Assembly (NCBI GenBank): GCA_023439305.1
Contig: JAEXOO010000039.1
Coordinates: 90,719-154,718, forward strand
Source: Pseudomonadota bacterium
Lineage (GTDB): Bacteria; Pseudomonadota; Gammaproteobacteria; Burkholderiales; Burkholderiaceae_B
DNA length: 64,000 nucleotides
Reading direction: 5' to 3'
Of the stretch, positions 1 to 8,540 are shown piece after piece. How positions within the stretch are numbered: the stretch's first letter is position 1; each line of letters starts with the position of its first letter. Both the position numbers and the translations under genes were made by a program. The notes under the pieces are model-generated. The model made no database searches. It was not told the DNA's origin and worked only from the letters and a program-made list of their open reading frames with translations.

Positions 1-143
1 CCGCCGGGCCAGTTGTTGATCCAGGTGGCGGCGCCCAGCAAGGTCAGGCACAGGGAAACGCTGGCGCGCACAGGATGCCCGGACAAACCGGGCACATAGT
101 AATAAGGCGCCTTGGAGGCATGGGCCGTGGATTCGACATGCAT
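1..143 (-). CDS. coxC: Cytochrome c oxidase subunit III, N-terminal part (cut by window start)
   Basis: Membrane subunit of the aa3-type terminal oxidase. Only the first 47 codons are inside the window. The peptide begins MHVESTAHASKAPYYYVPG, the usual subunit III N-terminus with a Tyr-rich stretch before the first membrane helix, and runs into a hydrophobic segment. The ATG at 143 is preceded by a good ribosome site (GGAGAAGGAG). It is the last visible gene of the minus-strand cox operon and lies 52 bases after the DUF2970 gene. The identification rests on the short N-terminus plus operon position. Confidence 0.85.
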   Translation of the reverse strand, partial: MHVESTAHASKAPYYYVPGLSGHPVRASVSLCLTLLGAATWINNWPG

Positions 144-195
144 GTTGTTCTCCTTCTCCCTATTCGCCCTAAGGGGCGCGATGTAAGCGATGCGG

Positions 196-420
196 TCAGG
201 CCGCCTGGCCGATGAACCAGCGGGCCACCATGATCAGGCCCACGACGAAAACGACAGTGGCAATGACGGCGGCGATGATCAGGTAGACCGGATTGATCTT
301 GGCGATGTCCTGCTCGTGATCGCGGCCGCGGCGCACGCCGAAAAAGCCCCAGGCAATGGCCTTCAGCGTTTGGAAAAAACTCAGCTTGCGCCGGGTAAGG
401 TCCCGAAAATCATCGTCCAT
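196..420 (-). CDS. DUF2970 family small membrane protein
   Basis: 74-residue protein of the DUF2970 family, which is typically found inside betaproteobacterial cytochrome oxidase operons; its biochemical role is not known to me. The family hallmark is visible as LKAIAWGFFGVRRG at about residues 19-32, followed by one C-terminal transmembrane helix at about residues 46-68. Its ATG begins one base after the stop codon of the upstream small assembly protein gene, so the two are probably translationally coupled. A role in oxidase assembly is inferred from position only. Confidence 0.85.
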   Translation of the reverse strand: MDDDFRDLTRRKLSFFQTLKAIAWGFFGVRRGRDHEQDIAKINPVYLIIAAVIATVVFVVGLIMVARWFIGQAA

Positions 421-421
421 G

Positions 422-535
422 TCATTGCCCCAGGAATTGGCTGCCCTTCAGGAAGGTCCAGGCCAGGACAGCGACCACGAACAGGGCCAGGAGCAGTCCG
501 GTGCGGCGATTGCGGCGACGTTGTTCTGGGGTCAT
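422..535 (-). CDS. Cytochrome oxidase small assembly protein
   Basis: Very short gene of 37 codons between coxA and the DUF2970 gene. The product starts MTPEQRRRNRRTGLLLALF: a basic, Arg-rich cytoplasmic N-terminus, then a single transmembrane helix and a short tail ending FLGQ. This matches the small membrane proteins annotated as oxidase assembly factors in the same position in Bordetella and Achromobacter. A ribosome site (CCGGAGGATC) precedes the ATG at 535. In related genomes I would expect cox11 (ctaG) directly downstream; here the next gene is DUF2970, one base away. Confidence 0.8.
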   Translation of the reverse strand: MTPEQRRRNRRTGLLLALFVVAVLAWTFLKGSQFLGQ

Positions 536-553
536 GGCGTGGATCCTCCGGTG

Positions 554-2158
554 TTACTTGATGACGGGCGGGGTTTCGAAGGTGTGGTGCGGCGCGGGTG
601 AAGGCACCGTCCATTCCAGTCCTTCTGCGCCTTCCCAAGGCTTGGCCGAGGCGACTTCGCCTTTGCCTCGCGCGGCCTGGATCACGATGTAGATCAGCAG
701 CAGCTGGGACAGGCCGAACCAGAATGCGCCGATGGTGGCGACCTGGTGGAAGTCCGTGAATTGGCCGGCGTAGTCTACATAGCGGCGCGGCATGCCGGCC
801 AGGCCCAGGAAGTGCATGGGGAAGAAGGTCACGTTGAAGGAGATCATCGTGGACCAGAAGTGGATCTTGCCCAGGCGCTCGTTGTACATGCGGCCGGTCC
901 ATTTGGGCAGCCAGTAGTAGGCGCCGCCGAACAGCGCGAACAGAGAGCCTGCCACCAGCACGTAATGGAAGTGGGCCACAACGTAATACGTGTCGTGCAC
1001 GGCGATGTCGATGGGCGCCACGGCCAGGATCAGGCCGGTGAAGCCGCCGATGGTGAACACGAAGATAAAGCCGATTGCGAACAACATGGGGGTTTCAAAC
1101 GACAGCGAGCCGCGCCACATGGTGGCTACCCAGTTGAAGATTTTCACCCCGGTCGGAATGGAGATCAGCATAGTGGCGTACATGAAATACAGCTGGCCCG
1201 TCACCGGCATGCCGGTGGTGAACATATGGTGCGCCCAGACCAGGAAGGACAGAATGGCGATGGCGGCCGTGGCATACACCATGGAAGCATAGCCAAAGAG
1301 CGGTTTGCGCGAGAAGGCGGGCACGATGGCGGACACGATGCCAAAGGCCGGCAAAATCATGATGTAGACCTCGGGGTGACCGAAGAACCAGAAAATGTGT
1401 TGATACAGCACCGGGTCACCGCCGCCGGCGGCATTGAAGAAGTGCGTGCCGAAGTGGCGATCGGTCAGCAGCATGGTCACGGCCGCCGCCAATACGGGCA
1501 TCACGGCGATCAGCAGGTAGGCGGTGATCAACCAGGTCCAGCAGAACAGCGGCATTTTCATCAGCGTCATGCCGGGCGCGCGCATGTTCAGCACCGTCAC
1601 CACGATGTTGATGGCGCCCATGATGGACGACGCTCCCAGGATGTGCACCGCAAAAATCGTGAAGTCCATGCCGGGACCCATCTGCAGGGACAGGGGGGCA
1701 TACATGGTCCAGCCGCCGGCGGGCGCGCCGCCAGGCATGAAGAAGGAGGCGGTGAACAGGAGAGCGCCGACCGGCAGCAGCCAGAAGCTGAAGTTGTTCA
1801 TGCGCGCAAATGCCATGTCCGAGGCGCCGATCTGCAAGGGGATCATCCAGTTCGCAAAGCCCACGAAGGCGGGCATGATGGCCCCGAAGATCATGATCAG
1901 GCCGTGCATGGTGGTGAACTGGTTGAACAGCTCGGGCCGGAAGAACTGCAGGCCGGGCTGGAACAGCTCCGTGCGCAGCAGCAGCGCCAGCACGCCGCCT
2001 TCCAGCAGCATCACGAACGAGAAGATCAGGTACATCGTCCCGATGTCTTTGTGGTTGGTGGCGAACAACCAGCGGCGCCAACCCGTGGGTGTGGCATGGG
2101 CATGATGATCATCATGTCCGCTCGGGCTCGCTACATGGTCGACGGTAACGCTGCTCAT
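554..2158 (-). CDS. coxA: Cytochrome c oxidase subunit I
   Basis: 534-residue catalytic subunit of the aa3-type proton-pumping oxidase, reducing O2 with electrons from cytochrome c. Diagnostic residues are all present: haem a ligand His85 (TTMHGLIM), the Cu-B/crosslink motif HPEVY at 261-265 with His261 and Tyr265, the Cu-B histidines 309-310, the K-channel lysine at about 338 (SIPTGVKIF), and the haem ligands in AHFHYV at 394-399. The N-terminus has a His-rich cytoplasmic tail before helix I. It lies 80 bases after coxB and 18 bases before the small assembly gene, in one minus-strand operon. Confidence 0.98.
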   Translation of the reverse strand: MSSVTVDHVASPSGHDDHHAHATPTGWRRWLFATNHKDIGTMYLIFSFVMLLEGGVLALLLRTELFQPGLQFFRPELFNQFTTMHGLIMIFGAIMPAFVGFANWMIPLQIGASDMAFARMNNFSFWLLPVGALLFTASFFMPGGAPAGGWTMYAPLSLQMGPGMDFTIFAVHILGASSIMGAINIVVTVLNMRAPGMTLMKMPLFCWTWLITAYLLIAVMPVLAAAVTMLLTDRHFGTHFFNAAGGGDPVLYQHIFWFFGHPEVYIMILPAFGIVSAIVPAFSRKPLFGYASMVYATAAIAILSFLVWAHHMFTTGMPVTGQLYFMYATMLISIPTGVKIFNWVATMWRGSLSFETPMLFAIGFIFVFTIGGFTGLILAVAPIDIAVHDTYYVVAHFHYVLVAGSLFALFGGAYYWLPKWTGRMYNERLGKIHFWSTMISFNVTFFPMHFLGLAGMPRRYVDYAGQFTDFHQVATIGAFWFGLSQLLLIYIVIQAARGKGEVASAKPWEGAEGLEWTVPSPAPHHTFETPPVIK

Positions 2159-2238
2159 GCTTGACTCCTTCCTGCTGGGCCCTGACCGGAGTCAGGGCTT
2201 GAATGACGGTGTGTTGGGCGATGCAGGCCTGGCGCGGA

Positions 2239-3399
2239 CTAGCGCTGGGCCTTGACGTCGGCGGGCTTGACGACGGGATCGGGTCCCTTGCCGGCGTTGC
2301 CCCACGCGTTGCGGGTATAGGTGATGACCGCGGCGATCTGCGTGTCGTTGAGCTGGTTGCGGAATGCCGCCATGGCGGTACCGGGATGACCGTTCAACAC
2401 GGTGTCGATCTGGCCTTTCATGGGCGCGAGCACGAATTTCGTGTCGCCGTCCAGGGGCGGGAAGGTGCCTGGAATGCCCTTGCCGTTAGCCTGGTGGCAG
2501 GCCACGCAGTTCTGGCCAAAGACCTGTTCGCCCCGTTTGATCAGTTCTTCGGGCGTCCATTCCTTGTTGGGATCATCCGCCTGGGCCGCCAGTTTTTTCT
2601 TCTGGTCGTCGACCCACTTATCGTAGTCAGGCTGCTCCATCACCTGCACTACGATAGGCATGTAGGCATGATCCTTGCCGCAGAGCTCGGCGCACTGGCC
2701 CCGGAAAATGCCGGCCTTGTGGGCGCGGAACCAGGTGTCGCGCAGGAATCCAGGGATGGCATCCTGCTTGACGCCGAACTCGGGCACCATCCAGGAGTGG
2801 ATGACGTCCTCGGCGGTCAGCACAATGCGCACCTTCTTGTTAACGGGCACGACCAGCGGCTCGTCTACTTCCATCAGGTAGTACTCGCCGATGGGCGCGC
2901 GCCCTTCAATCTGGTCGCGGGGGGTGGACAGGTTGGACAGGAACTTGACTCCGGAGGCCGGACCGTCCAGATATTCGTAGCCCCATTTCCACTGGTAGCC
3001 GGTGACCTTCACGGTCAGGTCGGCGCTGGTGGTGTCCTTCATGGCGACCACGGTCTTGGTGGCGGGCAGGGCCATGCCGATGACGATGAGAAAGGGAATG
3101 ACGGTCCAGGCCACTTCCACGCCCAGATGTTCGTGAAAGCGCGCTGCGACAGCGCCTTTGGATTTGCGGTGCCGGATGATGGAATAGAACATCACCCCGA
3201 ACACGCCAATGAAAATGATCGTACAGATGATCAGCATCATCCAGTGCAGCCACGCGATGTCTTGCGCGATGGGCGTCACGCCCGGATGCAGGTTCAACTG
3301 ATTGACACGCGGCCCCCCTGGCATATCGGTGGTCTGCGCCCAACTGGACAGGGCGGTGAAACTGGCGCCCAAAGCAAACAAACTTCTCCACATCTTCAT
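2239..3399 (-). CDS. coxB: Cytochrome c oxidase subunit II with fused cytochrome c domain
   Basis: 386-residue CuA-bearing subunit that receives electrons from cytochrome c. Order: signal peptide ending near SSWAQ, two transmembrane helices (about 48-75 and 95-115), a periplasmic cupredoxin domain with CuA ligands His201 (VIHSW), Cys236, Cys240 and His244 (GQCAELCGKDH), then a C-terminal class I cytochrome c domain with the haem site CVACH at 298-302. The fused haem domain makes it a caa3-like subunit II, a form common in Burkholderiales. It is the first gene of the cox operon. Confidence 0.97.
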   Translation of the reverse strand: MKMWRSLFALGASFTALSSWAQTTDMPGGPRVNQLNLHPGVTPIAQDIAWLHWMMLIICTIIFIGVFGVMFYSIIRHRKSKGAVAARFHEHLGVEVAWTVIPFLIVIGMALPATKTVVAMKDTTSADLTVKVTGYQWKWGYEYLDGPASGVKFLSNLSTPRDQIEGRAPIGEYYLMEVDEPLVVPVNKKVRIVLTAEDVIHSWMVPEFGVKQDAIPGFLRDTWFRAHKAGIFRGQCAELCGKDHAYMPIVVQVMEQPDYDKWVDDQKKKLAAQADDPNKEWTPEELIKRGEQVFGQNCVACHQANGKGIPGTFPPLDGDTKFVLAPMKGQIDTVLNGHPGTAMAAFRNQLNDTQIAAVITYTRNAWGNAGKGPDPVVKPADVKAQR

Positions 3400-3675
3400 T
3401 GTTGTCCCTCTTTTTGGTGTTGCTACGCCAAACCGGGGTTCGGCTACGTCAACGCTCCGAAAAATCCAACTCTGGAAGAAACTGCGGTGTTGCAGAGGCA
3501 GGCTTATAGTTACTGATTTGTTGCCCGCTCGAAGTTTTTTAAAGCTTAACTGTTCGAGGAAATTATATCGAACACTCTTGACCCTTCAAGGGCAGGGTAT
3601 GTCCCTAGAAAACAAGGTTGGACTAAACGCTACAAAAGCCGTAATGACCCAGGCCTTGAATTACAATTCCCGCTT
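3400..3675. other. Divergent intergenic region, cox operon / Nudix gene
   Basis: About 276 bases separating the divergent coxB and Nudix genes. It is richer in A+T than its neighbours and must hold both promoters. I see no stable open reading frame, tRNA or strong terminator. A short inverted repeat CCCTTCAAGGG lies near 3581-3591, but I cannot assign a regulator to it. Confidence 0.5.
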
Positions 3676-4503
3676 ATGAACGCGTTCCAGAATAGATCGC
3701 TCGCCCAGGCCATACGCCAGCGCATGGCGAGCCTCACCAGCCAGATTCAGCAGCTGCCTCCACCCGGTAGCCGTCCCGTCACCGTTTCCGGACGCGTCGC
3801 CGGATGGATCACGGCGCGCGCCGCGGCCTGCATCGAACCGCTGCCGGGCGTGGCGATCGAAGAAGACGTGCTGCGTATCAGCGCCTGTACCAGGCAGCGC
3901 ATGCCCTTGGCTCAAGTGCTGGACCAGGTGGCGGTCGCCTTGCAGGAAGGCGGCTGCATCCGCGCCTGGCGGGACGAGCTTCTGGATGTCGTCGGCGAAG
4001 GCCGCCGCCTGTCGCGCATCGAGCGCGGGGCCGTGCGTCCGTTGGGGTTTCTGACCCAGGCTGTGCACCTGAATGGCTGGTCTTCGGATGGCCGGCTCTG
4101 GGCGGCGCGCCGCTCTGCAACCAAGTCCACCGATCCTGATATGTGGGACACGCTGGTGGGCGGTCTGGCCGTGTCGGGCGAGCCCCTGGAGACCTCGTTG
4201 ATCCGTGAAAGCTACGAGGAAGCAGGGCTGGAGCCGCAGGCGCTGCAGGGCTGCAGTCCTTTGCGGGTAGCGCTGCGCATGCACCGCCGCCTACCCGAGG
4301 GGTATCAGGTGGAAAATGCGCTGGTCAGCGATTGCATCTTGCCGGACGACGTGCGGCCCTGCAATATGGACGGCGAAGTCAGCGAATTTCGTTTGCTGAC
4401 GGTGGACGAAACCTGGCAGATGATGGAAGCGGGCCTGTTCACGCTGGAGGCGCAGGTAGCCTTGATGGACAGCATGAAGCAGCGCCTGGCGCAACCCGCC
4501 TGA
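3676..4503 (+). CDS. Nudix hydrolase with N-terminal DUF4743 domain
   Basis: 275-residue protein. The first ~130 residues are a DUF4743-like domain, found in bacterial and plant Nudix proteins related to thiamine pyrophosphokinase fusions. The second half is a Nudix domain with the box at residues 163-185: Gly163, Glu169, Arg177-Glu178, Glu181-Glu182 and Gly184-Leu185 fit GX5EX7REUXEEXGU, with Ser179 at the normally aliphatic position. It probably hydrolyses a nucleoside diphosphate-type cofactor; the substrate is unknown. It is divergent from coxB and 43 bases upstream of phaM. Confidence 0.88.
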   Translation: MNAFQNRSLAQAIRQRMASLTSQIQQLPPPGSRPVTVSGRVAGWITARAAACIEPLPGVAIEEDVLRISACTRQRMPLAQVLDQVAVALQEGGCIRAWRDELLDVVGEGRRLSRIERGAVRPLGFLTQAVHLNGWSSDGRLWAARRSATKSTDPDMWDTLVGGLAVSGEPLETSLIRESYEEAGLEPQALQGCSPLRVALRMHRRLPEGYQVENALVSDCILPDDVRPCNMDGEVSEFRLLTVDETWQMMEAGLFTLEAQVALMDSMKQRLAQPA

Positions 4504-4546
4504 GCCGAACCAGCCAGGGAATGGAATAACCCCCAACGGAGCAATC

Positions 4547-5275
4547 ATGAACCCTAATCCTTTTGGAATTCCCGATTTCAGCGCCCTGGGCGGGGCCAGC
4601 TCCAATCCCCTGCTGCGCAGCATGGATATGATGGCCCAGGCCTGGAAGAACATGGCCAGCGGCGGCGCAGCGGAACTGGGCCCGGGCATGATGCCCAGCC
4701 TGTCGGCCGAAGACCTGGAGCGCCGTATCCGTGATCTGCGCGCGGTCGAAAGCTGGCTGCAGTTGAACCTGTCCATGTTGGGCACGACCATTCAAGGTCT
4801 GGAAATTCAGCGCTCCACGTTGGCGGCGCTCAAGAGCATGGCGCAGCAGGGCGCCATGCCAGCCGGGCAGAATCCTTTCGAAGCCCTGATGGCCTTGAAT
4901 CCGCTGGCGGCGGGAGCGAACGCCGCTCCGAAAGCGGCTCGGCCCGCCGCCCAAGCGCCGGCAGACAAGCCTCAGGAACAGCAAGCTGAATCGGCGCAGG
5001 CCTCGGCATCGGTCGATCCGCAGGCGGGGCCGGCTGCGCAAGCCTGGTGGTCCATGCTGCAACAGCAGTTCGACGCCATGGCCAATGCCACCGCCGCATC
5101 CATGCGCCAGGTGGATGCGTTCCGCCAGCAGGCAGGACAAGCTATGGAACAAGCCCAGAAAAGCGCGGCGCAGGAGCCTGCCGCCGCACCTGTGAAAACC
5201 GCCCGCAAGACGGCTGGCCGGACCTCGTCCGGCGCCGCCAAGACAGCGCCCAAAGGCGCGGGCAAGAAAACCTGA
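4547..5275 (+). CDS. phaM: PhaM-type polyhydroxyalkanoate granule regulatory protein
   Basis: 242-residue protein resembling PhaM of Cupriavidus necator, which activates PHB synthase and anchors PHB granules to the nucleoid. The N-terminal half carries the family pattern ([10 protein letters not shown] near the start, then [20 protein letters not shown] at about 51-70). The middle is Ala/Pro-rich. The tail is a basic Lys/Ala-rich histone H1-like segment ending KGAGKKT, fitting DNA binding. The start is set by a GGAG ribosome site (AACGGAGCAATC) before the ATG. The call suggests the organism stores PHA, though no pha synthesis gene is in the window. Confidence 0.85.
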   Translation: MNPNPFGIPDFSALGGASSNPLLRSMDMMAQAWKNMASGGAAELGPGMMPSLSAEDLERRIRDLRAVESWLQLNLSMLGTTIQGLEIQRSTLAALKSMAQQGAMPAGQNPFEALMALNPLAAGANAAPKAARPAAQAPADKPQEQQAESAQASASVDPQAGPAAQAWWSMLQQQFDAMANATAASMRQVDAFRQQAGQAMEQAQKSAAQEPAAAPVKTARKTAGRTSSGAAKTAPKGAGKKT

Positions 5276-5300
5276 ACGACAACCTGGTAGGTATTTTTTT

Positions 5301-6671
5301 ATGCTGAATATCGTGATTCTGGCAGCCGGCATGGGCAAGCGCATGCAGTCTGATCTGCCCAAGGTTCTGCACCCCATTGCGGGCAAATCCATGCTGGGCC
5401 ACGTGCTCGACAGCGCGCGCGAGCTGGAGCCGGAAAAAGTAGTGGTGGTCGTGGGGCATGGCGCCGAGCGTGTGCGCCAGGCGTATGGTCAGGACGGCAT
5501 CGCGTTCGCTCTGCAGCAGCCCCAGCATGGCACGGGTCACGCCGTGCAGCAGGCCGTGCCTGAGCTGGCCGGCGGTCAGGGCAGCGGCGACGCCACCCTG
5601 GTGCTGTATGGCGATGTGCCGCTGGTCCAGCCCGACACCTTGCGTCGTCTGCTGGAGGCGCGCGGCCAAGGCGTGGCCGTGCTGACCGAAAATCTGCCTG
5701 ATCCTACCGGCTATGGGCGCATCATCCGCGGCGCCGACGGCACGGTGCAGCGCATTGTGGAACACAAGGACGCCAGCGAGCAGGAGCGAGCTGTGCAAGA
5801 AGTGAACACCGGGATTCTGGTGGCGCCGACGGCCAAGCTGAAGGACTGGCTGAGCCGCATCACCAACGATAATGCTCAGGGTGAATACTACCTGACCGAT
5901 ATCGTGGCTCTGGCGGTGGCCGACGGCGTGCCCGTGCAGGCTGCCCAGCCGGCGGCGTCGTGGGAAACCTTGGGCGTGAACAGCCGTGTGCAGCAGGCGC
6001 AATTGGAGCGTCTGTGGCAGGCCGAGCAGGCCCGCCGTCTGCTGGAGCAAGGCGTGACGCTGGCTGATCCGAACCGTTTTGATCTGCGCGGCACGCTGGA
6101 CTGCGGCCGTGATGTCTTCATCGACGTAGGCTGCGTATTCGAAGGCAAGGTGGTGCTGCAGGACGGCGTGCGCGTCGGCCCCCATTGCGTGCTGCGCGAC
6201 GTCACCTTGGCGGCTGGCACGCAAGTCGAAGCCTTCAGCCACTTACAGCAGGCGACTGTGGGCGCCGAGGCCCGCATCGGCCCGTATGCCCGCCTGCGTC
6301 CGGGCGCTGTATTGGGCGATCACACCCATGTGGGCAACTTCGTGGAGATCAAGAACACGCAGTTGGGCAAGGGTTCCAAAGCCAATCACCTGAGCTACGT
6401 GGGCGATGCCGACGTGGGCGAGCGCGTGAATATCGGCGCCGGCACCATCACCTGCAACTACGATGGTGTGAACAAATTCCGCACGGTGATCGGTGACGAT
6501 GCTTTTATCGGTTCCGATACGCAACTGGTCGCTCCTGTGACCGTGGGCCGGGGCGCTACCATTGGCGCCGGCACGACCCTGACGCGCAATGCCCCGGACG
6601 AGCAGCTGACGCTGTCGCGTCCCGAACAGCGTAGCGTGGCTGGCTGGAAGCGCCCGGTGCGCAAGTCCTGA
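5301..6671 (+). CDS. glmU: Bifunctional UDP-GlcNAc pyrophosphorylase / glucosamine-1-phosphate N-acetyltransferase
   Basis: 456-residue enzyme making UDP-N-acetylglucosamine for peptidoglycan and LPS. The N-terminal pyrophosphorylase domain opens with the nucleotide-binding signature [18 protein letters not shown]; the C-terminal half is a left-handed beta-helix of hexapeptide repeats carrying the acetyltransferase site ([12 protein letters not shown] region). Length is normal for GlmU. glmS, for the first committed step of the same pathway, lies about 1.9 kb downstream on the same strand, separated by a glycosyltransferase and a reversed lrp gene. Confidence 0.98.
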   Translation: MLNIVILAAGMGKRMQSDLPKVLHPIAGKSMLGHVLDSARELEPEKVVVVVGHGAERVRQAYGQDGIAFALQQPQHGTGHAVQQAVPELAGGQGSGDATLVLYGDVPLVQPDTLRRLLEARGQGVAVLTENLPDPTGYGRIIRGADGTVQRIVEHKDASEQERAVQEVNTGILVAPTAKLKDWLSRITNDNAQGEYYLTDIVALAVADGVPVQAAQPAASWETLGVNSRVQQAQLERLWQAEQARRLLEQGVTLADPNRFDLRGTLDCGRDVFIDVGCVFEGKVVLQDGVRVGPHCVLRDVTLAAGTQVEAFSHLQQATVGAEARIGPYARLRPGAVLGDHTHVGNFVEIKNTQLGKGSKANHLSYVGDADVGERVNIGAGTITCNYDGVNKFRTVIGDDAFIGSDTQLVAPVTVGRGATIGAGTTLTRNAPDEQLTLSRPEQRSVAGWKRPVRKS

Positions 6672-6730
6672 TGTACGGCCTGGGCCTCTGCGGCGCGAGC
6701 CTGTCCGGCGGCCCGGGCTGAGTCGTCATC

Positions 6731-7843
6731 ATGCGCATTTTGCAGCTTAATTTCGAACGAGGCTGGCGCGGCGGCGAACGCCAGACTCTGATGACCCTGC
6801 AGCATTTGCAACAGGCGGGCCATCAGGTCAGCCTGCTGGCCCGTCGCGGCGAAGAGCTGGCTCGCCGGGCGCAGACGGCCGGTCTGACGGTCATCGAATG
6901 CGCCTCTGCGCCGGCAGCCATGGCGTATCTGCTGCGCCATGGGCGCGGCTTCGACATTCTGCATGCCCAGACGGCGTCGTGCATGAGCTGGCTGGCCTTG
7001 CTGCATGTCTGGCTACCTCGGCGCGTGGTGTTCACGCGGCGCACCGCCTTTGCCGTCGACAAGCACAGAGCCGAACGCCCGCAGGGCGGGGCCTTGTCCG
7101 GCAAGGAGCGGCGCACGCGCTGGAAGTGGTGCCAGGCCGACCGCTTGGCGGCTATCAGTCAGGCAGCGGCCGTCGAGCCGCGTCGCCTGGGCCTGTCAGT
7201 GGACATCATTCCCAGCGCCATTCAGGCTTTGCCTGAGGATCCCGCTTATGTCGCGCAGCTGCGAGAGCGCTGGAATCCCCACGGCGTGCACGCACTGGGC
7301 ACAACGGCAGCACTGACAGCCGAGAAAGACCCCCAGACGCTGATCCGAGCAGTGCACTTGCTGGCGCAGCGCCGGCAGGACTTTGTGTTTCTGCATTTTG
7401 GCGCCGATGGCTCAGAGACTCCCGCCGCACAAGAGCTGATCGCCCGCATGGGCCTGGAAGAGCGTTATTTTCTGGCAGGCTTCGAGCCGCGTCCGGAACA
7501 GGCGTTTCGCCTGCTGGAGGGTTTTGTGCTCAGCTCGCGGCACGAAGCGCTGGGATCCAGCGTGCTGGACGCCTTTGTGTATGGCGTGCCGGTGGCCGCC
7601 ACCATGGCGGGAGGCTTGCCCGAACTGCTGGACCAGGGACGGGGTTACCTGTGCGCAGTGGGCGATGCGCAGGCCTTGGCGCAGGCCATGGAAGATATAT
7701 TGGATCAGCCCGAGACTGCCCGCCGCCAAGCGGCGCAGGCCCGGCGCTGGGCCTTGCAGGAACACAGTCCTGTCACCATGGTGCAGCGCTATCTGCGCCT
7801 GTATGCGCAACTGGCGCAGACGCGGCAGGCATCGCGGCGCTAG
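6731..7843 (+). CDS. Glycosyltransferase family 4 protein
   Basis: 370-residue GT-B fold glycosyltransferase of the GT4 type. The N-terminus has the MRILQLNFERGWRGGE pattern (first strand and glycine-rich acceptor-side loop). The donor-site region is SSRHEALGSSVLDAFVYG followed by a GGLPELL segment, the usual GT4 EX7E-like region with Asp in place of the second Glu. There are no transmembrane segments. It sits 59 bases after glmU and probably acts in LPS or another surface glycan; donor and acceptor cannot be named. The ribosome site before the ATG is weak. Confidence 0.85.
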   Translation: MRILQLNFERGWRGGERQTLMTLQHLQQAGHQVSLLARRGEELARRAQTAGLTVIECASAPAAMAYLLRHGRGFDILHAQTASCMSWLALLHVWLPRRVVFTRRTAFAVDKHRAERPQGGALSGKERRTRWKWCQADRLAAISQAAAVEPRRLGLSVDIIPSAIQALPEDPAYVAQLRERWNPHGVHALGTTAALTAEKDPQTLIRAVHLLAQRRQDFVFLHFGADGSETPAAQELIARMGLEERYFLAGFEPRPEQAFRLLEGFVLSSRHEALGSSVLDAFVYGVPVAATMAGGLPELLDQGRGYLCAVGDAQALAQAMEDILDQPETARRQAAQARRWALQEHSPVTMVQRYLRLYAQLAQTRQASRR

Positions 7844-7859
7844 GTCGATCCAGGCAGGT

Positions 7860-8342
7860 TCAGGACGCCGCAGGTTTGGTGGGCAGGGGAATCCGCGTCT
7901 CGAACTTGGCCTGGTGAATAGAGAAAAAACTGCGCACGTTGCGGATGTTGGCCTGCGTAGTGAACAAGGCGTGAGCCAGGCGATGGTAGGCCGTCATGTC
8001 GCGTACCTGCAGCACCACAATGAAATCCACGCCAGTCGACACCCGATAACATTGCAGCACGGCCTTTTCCGGCATCACCAGCCGTTCAAAGTCCCGCAGA
8101 TGTTCTTCGCCCTGGCGGTCCAGGGTGATCTCCACAATCGCCGTCAGGCTGGGGCCGAGCTGTTCGGGATTCAGCAGCGCGACCTGGCGCAGAATCACGC
8201 CTTGCTCAGTCAGTCGGCGCACACGCCGCAGGCAGGTGGGGGCGGACGCATGCACCCGTGCCGCCAGTTCTTGATTGCTGATGGAAGCGTCATTCTGCAG
8301 TTGCTCCAGAATGCGTAGATCCAGCTCGTCCAGGTCAGTCAT
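7860..8342 (-). CDS. Lrp/AsnC family transcriptional regulator
   Basis: 160-residue regulator with an N-terminal winged helix-turn-helix (MTDLDELDLRILEQLQNDAS onward, about residues 1-60) and a C-terminal RAM ligand-binding domain that includes the typical segment VLQCYRVSTGVDFIVVLQV. Family members sense amino acids. It is convergent with the glycosyltransferase gene (17 bases apart) and divergent from glmS, so the AT-rich region 8343-8540 is the likely site of autoregulation and possibly of glmS control. Confidence 0.93.
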   Translation of the reverse strand: MTDLDELDLRILEQLQNDASISNQELAARVHASAPTCLRRVRRLTEQGVILRQVALLNPEQLGPSLTAIVEITLDRQGEEHLRDFERLVMPEKAVLQCYRVSTGVDFIVVLQVRDMTAYHRLAHALFTTQANIRNVRSFFSIHQAKFETRIPLPTKPAAS

Positions 8343-8540
8343 GGCTTAATTTATCCATGTGTTATGAAATATAATTTCTTTATTTATCGTTGAAAATAAT
8401 AAAATTACATAGATAGTGAAAAACGAAATATTAATTCATAACACTAAAAAAACAGAAATTAAATTTCTGACATTTCAGCCCACAATAAGCCCATTCATTA
8501 CTTGGCCCGGCACTGCCTCGGGCTGGAACAGGAGTCTTGT
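8343..8540. promoter_or_regulatory. AT-rich divergent regulatory region, lrp / glmS
   Basis: About 198 bases between the divergent lrp and glmS genes, with an A/T-rich core at roughly 8345-8465 that contrasts with the flanking GC-rich genes. Lrp-type proteins bind degenerate AT-rich sites, so this is the natural place for them. I see no hairpin resembling a glmS ribozyme. A ribosome site (GGAACAGGAG) lies just before the glmS ATG at 8541. Confidence 0.5.

Noticed and set aside
746..2164. 472-codon plus-strand open frame opposite coxA
   Set aside because: Antisense to coxA, which carries all catalytic ligands. The frame encodes Gly/His/Gln-rich low-complexity sequence.
3577..3620. Heat-shock-type promoter before the Nudix gene
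   Set aside because: A CTTGA-like element is present, but no CCCCAT-type -10 lies at the required distance.
8343..8540. glmS ribozyme/riboswitch upstream of glmS
   Set aside because: The glmS ribozyme is a Gram-positive feature and needs a structured GC-containing core. This region is AT-rich with no matching fold visible.
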